From RUG563 sp964549135 (GTDB lineage Bacteria; Bacillota; Clostridia; Christensenellales; Aristaeellaceae), in the NCBI GenBank assembly GCA_964549135.1, contig CAZJUJ010000054.1:1-19008 (forward strand): DNA of 19,008 nt, written 5' to 3'. Positions within the stretch are counted from its first letter, which is position 1. Every line of letters begins with the position of its first letter. Made by a program: the position numbers and the translations under genes. The notes beneath the pieces were generated by a model that was given only the letters and a program-made list of their open reading frames with translations, ran no database searches and had not been told where the DNA came from. Shown piece after piece: positions 13,108 through 19,008 of this stretch.

Positions 13108-13301
13108 GGCAGAAGAAAGATGGCCTGTACCTGGCTGAGCAATTCGCCCGCCAGGGAAACCACCATCAGCAGCACCACAATCACGCCCGCGATGGTGGCC
13201 AGCGTGGCAATATCCTCCCGTCCCGCCCGGGTGAGAAGCTGGCAGATGACCGTAACCAGTATCCCCACCCCGGCAATGCGCACCAGCACCTCAATCTGCA
13301 T
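13104..13301 (-). CDS. spoIIIAC: Stage III sporulation protein AC
   Basis: A 65-residue two-span membrane protein. The segment RIAGVGILVTVICQLLTRAG and then REDIATLATIAGVIVVLLMV are typical of SpoIIIAC, which is strongly conserved in spore formers. AGGAGG lies nine bases before ATG 13301 and overlaps the spoIIIAB stop codon (TAGGAGG), a compact arrangement that couples the two genes although a 13-base gap separates them. Confidence 0.97.
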   Translation of the reverse strand: MQIEVLVRIAGVGILVTVICQLLTRAGREDIATLATIAGVIVVLLMVVSLAGELLSQVQAIFLLP

Positions 13302-13314
13302 GCATCCCGGCCTC

Positions 13315-13806
13315 CTAACACATGAGAATAAACAGCGCCGCCCCGGAAAGACAGCCCAGGCTCAGATACAGGCGGCTATTCTTTTCCGCCGCCTCCCGGC
13401 TGGCCCGGGCGAAAAGCAATAGCTGCTCCCGGGCGCAGGAAAGGGCCTGCAATTGCATGCCGGGCTGGGGCGAAAAAAGCCCCATGAGTCCGTCCCGCAG
13501 GGCCCTTTTCTCCCGCCTGGTCAGCAGGGCGGAAAAGGAAAAGCGCCCAAGAAGCGCGGCAGGGGAAAGGGCGGGCTCCCGCTCCAATAGCTCCGCCGCC
13601 TGGCTCAGGCAGGGAAGGCTGTCTCCCGCTCCCAAGCGCAGCAGGGCGGGCAGCCCCAGGGGCTGATGCGTCAGCGCGAGCGCCATCTGCCAAAGGGCCA
13701 TTTGCCAGGCATCCAGCAGCCTTTCCCTTTCCTGCAGCCGCCCCGCCGCCCGGGCCCCCGCCAGGATGCAGCCGGCCGCCGCCGTCAGCGCGATTGCAAG
13801 CCGCAT
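13315..13806 (-). CDS. spoIIIAB: Stage III sporulation protein AB
   Basis: A 163-residue protein with one span at each end (about 3-20 and 145-162) and a helical domain between, like the GspF-type fold proposed for SpoIIIAB. The motif REKRALRDGLMGLFSP, preceded by a Leu-rich region, is in the expected place (family: a Gly-Leu-Gly stretch after basic residues). It is thought to work with the ATPase SpoIIIAA as in type II/IV secretion systems. ATG 13806 is preceded by GGAGGTG and overlaps spoIIIAA by 22 bases. Confidence 0.94.
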   Translation of the reverse strand: MRLAIALTAAAGCILAGARAAGRLQERERLLDAWQMALWQMALALTHQPLGLPALLRLGAGDSLPCLSQAAELLEREPALSPAALLGRFSFSALLTRREKRALRDGLMGLFSPQPGMQLQALSCAREQLLLFARASREAAEKNSRLYLSLGCLSGAALFILMC

Positions 13807-14624
13807 GCCCCCACCTCCGCAATTTCCATGTCTCCGCCCAGATGCTTCAGCGTGACCACGCTTTCAAAGGCTCCCTGGGAAAAAAGCGTCTCCATGCCGG
13901 GCCGCCGTCTCAGGGCCTCCGCGCTGCCCGCATGGGCCGTGACCAGCAGAACCGCGCCGCAGCGGAGGGCCTCCAGGGCGGCCTCTGCATCCCTTGGCCC
14001 GCCCAGCTCATCGGCGGCCAGCACCTGGGGGGCCATGGCGCGCAGAAGCAGCATCAGCGCCCTGCTTTTTTCCATGCGGCTTACCACATCGCAATGGGCG
14101 CCGATCTCCAGTTGGGGCGCGCCGGAGGCACAGGCGGCGATTTCGCCCCGCTCGTCCGCCACGCCCACCTGCCAGCCATGCAGGGAATACAGGCGGATCA
14201 GATCCCGCAGCAGGGTGGTTTTTCCCGTGCCGGGCGGGCCGATAATCAGCGTGCTTTTTCCCTCGATCCGGGGGAAAACGGCATCCCCAACGCCCCTCAT
14301 TTCATGGGCGATGCGCACGCAGAGGCTGGTGATTTCCAGAAGCCCCTCTTCACCCATCACCCCCGCCACGCCCAGCCGATGCCCGCCGGGAAGGGGCAGA
14401 TACCCCTGGCGCAGCGCCTCCCGGTGCATGGCCAGGGTATGGCCCGAAAGGGCGGCGGCGGCCCGGGCAATTTCCGCGGGGGAAAGGGGATGGCTGCCCT
14501 GCCAGCGGCCCCAGGGAAACAGCGCCTGCAGGGGCTGTCCGGGACGCAGGCGGATTTCCCGGGCCTGGGAAAAATCTATGCTCCCGATCTCCGCCGCATC
14601 GGGAAGAATCATCTGCCAATTCAT
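13785..14624 (-). CDS. spoIIIAA: Stage III sporulation protein AA, secretion-type ATPase
   Basis: A 279-residue ATPase that powers the SpoIIIA-SpoIIQ channel needed for late sigma-G activity in the forespore. It shows Walker A GPPGTGKTT (129-137), an acidic box VADERGEI (155-162), and Walker B VLAADELGG (201-209), followed by VTAHAGSAE (228-236), all as in type II/IV secretion ATPases of this family. The N-domain has EIRLRPGQPL (23-32), the standard family opening. The Bacillus protein has about 307 residues. The first ATG (14624) has no Shine-Dalgarno, nor does the next Met (residue 5). A sigma-E-like promoter ends six bases upstream, so the transcript may be leaderless. Confidence 0.95.
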   Translation of the reverse strand: MNWQMILPDAAEIGSIDFSQAREIRLRPGQPLQALFPWGRWQGSHPLSPAEIARAAAALSGHTLAMHREALRQGYLPLPGGHRLGVAGVMGEEGLLEITSLCVRIAHEMRGVGDAVFPRIEGKSTLIIGPPGTGKTTLLRDLIRLYSLHGWQVGVADERGEIAACASGAPQLEIGAHCDVVSRMEKSRALMLLLRAMAPQVLAADELGGPRDAEAALEALRCGAVLLVTAHAGSAEALRRRPGMETLFSQGAFESVVTLKHLGGDMEIAEVGACGLQSR

Positions 14625-14629
14625 GGGAC

Positions 14630-14658
14630 AGGGTATGCCCGGAAAATGGGAAATATAC
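14630..14658 (-). promoter_or_regulatory. Sigma-E-like promoter of the spoIIIA operon
   Basis: On the - strand: GTATATT (14658-14652), 14-base spacer, CATACCCT (14637-14630). The sigma-E consensus in Bacillus is about kmATATT-N14-CATACAhT; here one -35 and one or two -10 positions differ. In Bacillus this operon is made by sigma-E in the mother cell, so the match fits the expected regulation. The -10 ends six bases before the A of the spoIIIAA ATG. Confidence 0.6.
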
Positions 14659-14808
14659 CGTCACAGACGGCAGGAAAAAGCGGCCTGCGCGGCAAAATAA
14701 AAAATGTCCGCCGGGAAGGATCCGGGCGGAATGGTTTCTGCCATGATTTCTTCGTCTTTTTTAAGAATGGGTAGAATGAAGACAGGCACTGCCGGAGCGC
14801 AAAACTTG

Positions 14809-14833
14809 AAAAAGCGGCCTCTGCCGCTTTTTT
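14809..14833. terminator. Strong bidirectional terminator
   Basis: AAAAAGCGGC and GCCGCTTTTTT form a ten-pair stem with a CTCT loop and T-runs on both strands. It lies 76 bases after the deacetylase-like gene stop on the - strand and isolates it from the spoIIIA operon. The remaining 150 bases up to the sigma-E-like promoter hold no supported gene. Confidence 0.92.
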
Positions 14834-14909
14834 GACAGCCGCCAGGCGCAGAATGTGCGTTCACAGTCGAAGCGGCCAATATTCTTCGCATGCGTGGCCT
14901 CGCCCCGCA

Positions 14910-15833
14910 TTATGCCGGGCCCAATTCGTCCATCCGGATGAATTGCCAGTCCCTTTCCCGCAGCATGCGGCAGATCGTTTCGATCCGCTTTTCGTAATCG
15001 GGCTGGTAATGGGGATAATCGGGGTAGAAATACTGCTCATGATTGCCGATGCCGATGAATTCGCCCTGGAGGCGGGCGGGCAGCAGCGCCTCGATTTCCT
15101 TTGGCGCATGGGCGTTCAGCAGAAAATGGCAGAATTCCTTCATGGGCAGGCCCAGGGCATTGGCGGAGGAGGCCAGGGCGCTGTGATCGCAGCGGGCGTT
15201 TTCCTCCGGGGAAAGATGATTGTAGGCGCGGATGGCGGGAATGATATCCCCGCCGCTGCGCGTTTTCATATACGCCCGGGTGGTTTCCTCTCTTTGGCAT
15301 GCATGGAGCCGCATGAGAAAGGCGGGGGAGAGGGCGCTTTCGCCCGTTAGGGGCTCGGGGCCGCAGGTGGAGGAAAGCAGCCTTACCCCGCAATCCTTAA
15401 GCGCCCGGCAGCCCGCCTGGGAAACGGCGTTGTAATGCAGCAGCAGCCGGGGGCTGAGGCATTCCTCCCCGGCAAAGCGGCAGATTTCCCGCTGCATCCG
15501 GGTATAGGCCGCTTTCATTTCCTCATAGCCGATATGGATAAACGGATATTCGGGAAATTCCCTGTCCGCATGAAAGGCAAGGCGCAGCCAGGGCGCAGCG
15601 GCCCGGAATTCCTCCCGGTAGCAGGCGGGCATATCGCTAAGCGCAAAGGCCCCGCCCGGCCAGGCGGGATCGGCGAAAAAGAATAGATTCAGCTGGGCCT
15701 TCAGGCCCCATTTTTTATGCATTCTCTGCAGCATCCCCAGAAAGGGATGATCAAAGAGCGAGACGGGCCGATGGAGGGCAAGCTCCTGAAAAACCCGGAT
15801 CACATCATCAATGGAGAAAAATATCTGCTTCAT
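14910..15833 (-). CDS. Polysaccharide-deacetylase-like protein (NodB/WbmS-type fold, tentative)
   Basis: A 307-residue protein without signal peptide or membrane span. Near the N-terminus FFSIDDVIRVF has the Asp-Asp pair (D9, D10) at the end of a first beta strand, as in carbohydrate deacetylases of the NodB superfamily. Further candidate metal or active-site residues are H88 (LRLAFHADRE), H133 (RLLLHYNAV), and near the end GNHEQYFYPDY, followed by a final helix and strand (RERDWQFIRMDEL) typical of the barrel's closing element. These fit WbmS-like members, but the classical H-x3-H motif is not obvious, so hydrolase activity is uncertain. The start at ATG 15833 is set by AGAGGAGG six bases upstream; the longer frame crosses the promoter. 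It is a single gene with its own promoter and terminator, divergent from rpoB. Confidence 0.6.
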   Translation of the reverse strand: MKQIFFSIDDVIRVFQELALHRPVSLFDHPFLGMLQRMHKKWGLKAQLNLFFFADPAWPGGAFALSDMPACYREEFRAAAPWLRLAFHADREFPEYPFIHIGYEEMKAAYTRMQREICRFAGEECLSPRLLLHYNAVSQAGCRALKDCGVRLLSSTCGPEPLTGESALSPAFLMRLHACQREETTRAYMKTRSGGDIIPAIRAYNHLSPEENARCDHSALASSANALGLPMKEFCHFLLNAHAPKEIEALLPARLQGEFIGIGNHEQYFYPDYPHYQPDYEKRIETICRMLRERDWQFIRMDELGPA

Positions 15834-15868
15834 TTTCTGCCTCCTCTGCGCGGTATGCTTCCCGGGGC

Positions 15869-15898
15869 AGTATATAGAAGAAGATCGCCCCCTGTCAA
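15869..15898 (-). promoter_or_regulatory. Sigma-A promoter of the deacetylase-like gene
   Basis: On the - strand: consensus TTGACA (15898-15893), 18-base spacer, TATACT (15874-15869). It has no TGn element, unlike the other vegetative promoters here. It lies about 36 bases before the start codon. Confidence 0.8.
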
Positions 15899-16001
15899 GC
15901 CAAAGGATGGCAAAAAGCCGGGCCGAGGGGCAAAAAGAGGGAAAAAACAGCGTTCCGGGGCGAAAAAAACGAAAAAATATTAAAATAATGAAGGAAAGCC
16001 G

Positions 16002-16030
16002 TTGACAGATGCAATTGACCGTGCTATACT
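16002..16030 (+). promoter_or_regulatory. Strong sigma-A promoter of rpoB with UP-like A-tracts
   Basis: TTGACA (16002-16007), 17-base spacer, TATACT (16025-16030), with TGC before the -10. Upstream, 15962-15990 is a run of A-tracts and A/T-rich sequence in an otherwise GC-rich genome, resembling an UP element. The predicted start is near 16037, giving a leader of about 140 bases. Confidence 0.92.
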
Positions 16031-16037
16031 CTATGAT

Positions 16038-16121
16038 TGCATCAGTATCGGTAAGATGCATTTCTATGACCATACCCAAACGCGCCTGAAAACACCAAAA
16101 AGGGGGGCTTGGGGAAGGGGG
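16038..16121 (+). promoter_or_regulatory. Structured and G-rich rpoB leader
   Basis: The transcript begins with an inverted repeat, TGCATC (16038-16043) and GATGCA (16055-16060), around an 11-base loop. Further on is GGGGGG-CTT-GGGG-AA-GGGGG (16102-16121), which could form a two- or three-layer RNA quadruplex. No T-run terminator is visible. A regulatory role is inference only. Confidence 0.4.
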
Positions 16122-16125
16122 TCAT

Positions 16126-16167
16126 ATGCGTTTTTTCCCGTTTTACTGGGCAGGAATAAAGGGGTGA
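16126..16167 (+). CDS. Possible 13-residue aromatic-rich leader peptide before rpoB
   Basis: An ATG at 16126 follows AAGGGGG at short spacing (four bases) and opens a frame for MRFFPFYWAGIKG, ending in TGA eight bases before the rpoB ATG. Five of the first eight residues are Phe, Tyr or Trp. The stop codon lies within the rpoB Shine-Dalgarno region, so translating ribosomes would affect rpoB initiation. It is very short and could be chance. Confidence 0.25.
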   Translation: MRFFPFYWAGIKG

Positions 16168-16175
16168 TAGCTTTT

Positions 16176-19008
16176 ATGGTGCACGAGGTCCAAATGGGGA
16201 AGCTTCGCAAACGTATGAGCTTCTCGCGCATCGACGAAGTCCTGGATATGCCGAATCTGATCGAAGTCCAGAAGAATTCGTATAAACGGTTTCTGACGGA
16301 AGATCTGAAAGAGGTTCTGGCCGATGTATCCCCCATCACCGATTATAGCGAAAATCTGGTGCTGGAGTTCGTTGATTACTCGCTGGACGGCACGCCCAAA
16401 AATTCCGTGGAGCGCTGCAAGGAACGCGATCTGACCTACGCGGCCCCGCTGAAGGTATTTGTCCGGCTGAAGAACCGGGAAACTGGTGAAATCAAGGAAT
16501 CCGAGGTGTTCATGGGCGATTTCCCGCTGATGACCGAACACGGAACCTTTATCATCAACGGCGCGGAACGCGTCATCGTCAGCCAGCTGGTGCGCTCTCC
16601 CGGCGCATATTTTGACGTGCAGATCGATAAGGCGGGCAAGCACCTCTTCTCCGCCCAGATCATCCCCAACCGGGGCGCGTGGCTGGAATACGAAACGGAT
16701 TCCAACGATGTGCTTTGGGTGCGCATTGACCGCGCCCGCAAACTGCCCATCACCGTGCTGCTGCGCGCGCTGGGCTATGGCACCGATCAGGAAATTACCG
16801 AGCTTTTCGGCGAGGATGAGCGGCTGATGACCACCATCGCCCGTTCCGATTCCACCAAGACCCAGACCCAGGGTCTGCTGGAAATCTACAAGCGCCAGAA
16901 GCCCGGCGAGCCGCCCACGGAGGATGGCGCCCGCGCCCTGCTGCGCAGCCTCTTCTTTGATCCCAAGCGCTATGATCTGATGCGCGTGGGCCGCTATAAA
17001 TTCAATAAAAAGCTGGGCGTTGCTGCCCGCATTGCCGGCCAGATTGCCGCCGAGGATATTGTCAGCCCCCTCTCCGGCGAGGTTATGGTCAAAAAGGGCG
17101 ATCTGATCAGCCGCGCCCAGGCCAAGGATATTCAGAATGCCGGTGTAAACGTGGTCTTCCTCCAGTGCGATCAGGTGGTTCACAAGGTAATCGGCAATAA
17201 CTTTGTGGATGCCGCGGGCTTTCTGCCCTTTGATCCCAAGGAAGCGGGCATTCTGGAAATGGTGCATCTGCCCACTTTGCTTCGGGTGATGGACGGCGTG
17301 GCCGAGGAGGATCTCAAGCGCGTTATTTCCGAAAGCGTGTATGATCTGGTGCCCAAGCATATCATCATCGATGATATCGTGGCCTCCGTCAGCTATCTGC
17401 TGGGCCTGCCCTACGGCGTGGGCGTTACCGATGATATTGACCATCTGGGCAATCGCCGCCTGCGCTCCGTGGGCGAATTGCTCCAGAATCAGGTTCGCAT
17501 CGGTCTTTCCCGGCTGGAGCGTGTGGTGCGCGAGCGCATGGCCATTCAGGACGCCAATGATGTAAAGCCCGGCGAACTGATCAACATCCGCCCGGTATCC
17601 GCCGCCATTAAGGAGTTTTTCGGCTCCTCCCAGCTGTCCCAGTTCATGGATCAGCCCAATCCTCTGTCCGAACTGACCCATAAGCGCCGTCTTTCCGCTC
17701 TGGGCCCCGGCGGCCTCAACCGCGACCGCGCCGGCATGGAGGTGCGCGACGTTCACTATTCCCATTACGCCCGCATCTGCCCCATTGAAACGCCTGAAGG
17801 CCCCAACATCGGCCTGATCGGCTCGCTGGCCACCTATGCCCGCATCAATGAATACGGCTTTATCGAGGCCCCCTACCGCAAGGTGGATAAGGAAACGGGC
17901 AAGATCACCGATACCATCGTCTATATGACCGCCGATGAAGAGGACGATTACAAGGTGGGCCAGGCCAAGGAGCCCATTAACGAGGACGGCACCTTCGTCA
18001 ACAAGCGGGTCATCGTCCGCTGGCGCGAGGAAACCATCGAGGTTCCCGCCTCTGATGTGGACTATATCGACGTTTCTCCCAAGCAGGTCGTTTCGGTTGC
18101 CACCGCCATGATTCCCTTCCTGGAAAACGATGACGCCAACCGCGCCCTGATGGGCTCCAACATGCAGCGCCAGGCCGTGCCGCTGCTGGTGCCCGAGGCC
18201 CCCATCGTGGGCACCGGCATGGAATACAAGGCCGCCCATGACTCCGGCGTGGTGCTGCTTTCCAAGCATGCGGGCGTTGTCTATTCCGTCAGCGCCGATG
18301 AAATCGTCATTCAGGATAAGATCGGCCAGAAGCATTCCTATCGGCTGACCAAGTTTGCCCGTTCCAACCAGGGCACCTGCATCAATCAGCGTCCCCGGGT
18401 TTCCCAGGGCCAGGAAATTGAGGTGGGCGATCTGCTGGCGGACGGCCCCTCCACCGAAAAGGGCGAAATCGGCCTGGGCCGCAACGTCCTCATCGGCTTT
18501 ATGACCTGGGAGGGCTATAACTACGAGGACGCCGTACTCATCAGCGAAAAGCTGGTGAAGGAGGATAAATATACCTCCATTCATATTGAAGAATACGAAT
18601 CCGAGGCCCGGGAAACCAAGCTGGGCCCGGAGGAAATCACCCGGGATATTCCCAACGTGGGCGAGGATGCCATCAAGGATCTGGACGAAAACGGCATCAT
18701 CCGCATCGGCGCCGAGGTGCGCTCCGGTGATATTCTGGTGGGCAAGGTCACCCCCAAGGGCGAAACCGAGCTGACGGCGGAGGAGCGTTTGCTCCGGGCC
18801 ATCTTCGGCGAAAAGGCTCGGGAGGTGCGCGATACCTCCCTGAAGGTGCCTCACGGCGAGGGCGGCATCATTGTGGATGTGAAGATTTTCACCCGCGAAA
18901 ACAAGGATGAACTGTCTCCCGGCGTGAATGAAATGGTTCGCGTCTATATCGCCCAGAAGCGCAAGATCTCCGTCGGCGATAAGATGGCCGGCCGCCACGG
19001 CAACAAGG
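16176..19008 (+). CDS. rpoB: RNA polymerase beta subunit, 3' end beyond the window
   Basis: The first 944 residues of the beta subunit; the frame is open to the window edge. ATG 16176 follows AAAGGGGTGA and aligns with the usual Firmicutes N-terminus (RMSFSRIDEVLDMPNLIEVQ). The frame stays open upstream to an ATG at 16056, but that extension looks non-coding and lacks a Shine-Dalgarno. Seen in order: GDFPLMTEHGTFIINGAERV and QLVRSPGAYF (beta lobe), DDIDHLGNRRLRSVGE, the rifampicin pocket near residues 480-520 (FFGSSQLSQFMDQ, LTHKRRLSALGPGG) with wild-type residues at the main resistance positions, VRDVHYSHYARICPIETPEG, and finally KISVGDKMAGRHGNK, part of the catalytic core. The remaining C-terminal portion lies outside. 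No rplL precedes it; a divergent deacetylase-like gene does. Confidence 0.98.
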   Translation, partial: MVHEVQMGKLRKRMSFSRIDEVLDMPNLIEVQKNSYKRFLTEDLKEVLADVSPITDYSENLVLEFVDYSLDGTPKNSVERCKERDLTYAAPLKVFVRLKNRETGEIKESEVFMGDFPLMTEHGTFIINGAERVIVSQLVRSPGAYFDVQIDKAGKHLFSAQIIPNRGAWLEYETDSNDVLWVRIDRARKLPITVLLRALGYGTDQEITELFGEDERLMTTIARSDSTKTQTQGLLEIYKRQKPGEPPTEDGARALLRSLFFDPKRYDLMRVGRYKFNKKLGVAARIAGQIAAEDIVSPLSGEVMVKKGDLISRAQAKDIQNAGVNVVFLQCDQVVHKVIGNNFVDAAGFLPFDPKEAGILEMVHLPTLLRVMDGVAEEDLKRVISESVYDLVPKHIIIDDIVASVSYLLGLPYGVGVTDDIDHLGNRRLRSVGELLQNQVRIGLSRLERVVRERMAIQDANDVKPGELINIRPVSAAIKEFFGSSQLSQFMDQPNPLSELTHKRRLSALGPGGLNRDRAGMEVRDVHYSHYARICPIETPEGPNIGLIGSLATYARINEYGFIEAPYRKVDKETGKITDTIVYMTADEEDDYKVGQAKEPINEDGTFVNKRVIVRWREETIEVPASDVDYIDVSPKQVVSVATAMIPFLENDDANRALMGSNMQRQAVPLLVPEAPIVGTGMEYKAAHDSGVVLLSKHAGVVYSVSADEIVIQDKIGQKHSYRLTKFARSNQGTCINQRPRVSQGQEIEVGDLLADGPSTEKGEIGLGRNVLIGFMTWEGYNYEDAVLISEKLVKEDKYTSIHIEEYESEARETKLGPEEITRDIPNVGEDAIKDLDENGIIRIGAEVRSGDILVGKVTPKGETELTAEERLLRAIFGEKAREVRDTSLKVPHGEGGIIVDVKIFTRENKDELSPGVNEMVRVYIAQKRKISVGDKMAGRHGNK

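Noticed and set aside
14661..14744. A 27-codon minus-strand ORF (MAETIPPGSF...) before the sigma-E-like promoter
   Set aside because: Weak ribosome site, no recognisable similarity, and it ends three bases before the spoIIIA promoter. The longer version of the frame runs through a strong terminator. Kept only as a remote possibility.
16056..16175. In-frame 40-codon upstream extension of rpoB
   Set aside because: No Shine-Dalgarno before ATG 16056, and the extension does not resemble RpoB N-termini. ATG 16176 has a good site and aligns with the family start.
16143..18998. A 951-codon open frame on the minus strand
   Set aside because: It lies exactly antisense to rpoB, which is unmistakable on the plus strand. 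The open antisense frame results from strong codon bias and has no homology features of its own.

Overview
The window (about 60% GC) looks like a chromosomal segment of an endospore-forming, high-GC member of the Clostridia. The evidence is a complete eight-gene spoIIIA operon, a DnaD/DnaC-type primosome pair, an RseC-like/thioredoxin pair and a Firmicutes-type RpoB. The genus cannot be named from sequence alone. The first ~120 bases are homopolymer-rich and are probably a contig edge.

Layout. (1) 125-1739, + strand: promoter and three overlapping genes of unknown function (a soluble helical protein, a multi-span membrane protein and a single-span protein), closed by a bidirectional terminator shared with the convergent operon. 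(2) 1840-5970, - strand: promoter, TVP38/TMEM64-type (VTT) membrane protein, EamA-type transporter, DnaD-domain protein with apparently four repeats, and a DnaC/DnaI-like helicase loader. (3) 5986-9566, - strand: promoter, rpmE, DUF1385 membrane protein, prmC and prfA. This is a translation cluster, interrupted by a terminator-like hairpin after rpmE and a large perfect inverted repeat before prmC. (4) 9635-10557, - strand: promoter, RseC-like protein, thioredoxin (WCMPC), and a 53-residue membrane microprotein carrying the GIIGGADGPT signature of Na+-translocating decarboxylase beta subunits. (5) 10572-14658, - strand: spoIIIAA-AB-AC-AD-AE-AF-AG-AH, nearly all overlapping, preceded by a sigma-E-like promoter placed so close that the first gene may be leaderless. 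AF is reduced to its two-helix N-terminus. (6) 14910-15898, - strand: a polysaccharide-deacetylase-like protein with its own promoter. (7) 16002-19008, + strand: a strong promoter, a structured G-rich leader with a possible aromatic-rich leader peptide, and the first 944 codons of rpoB, running off the window.

Most of the window is core machinery (translation termination, replication initiation, transcription, sporulation). No tRNA, rRNA, CRISPR, IS element or phage gene was seen. The least explained items are the decarboxylase-signature microprotein coupled to thioredoxin, the minimal SpoIIIAF, the possibly leaderless spoIIIAA start, the repeat-expanded DnaD protein and the rpmE and rpoB leaders. 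Five of the six vegetative-type promoters carry a TGn extended -10 element.
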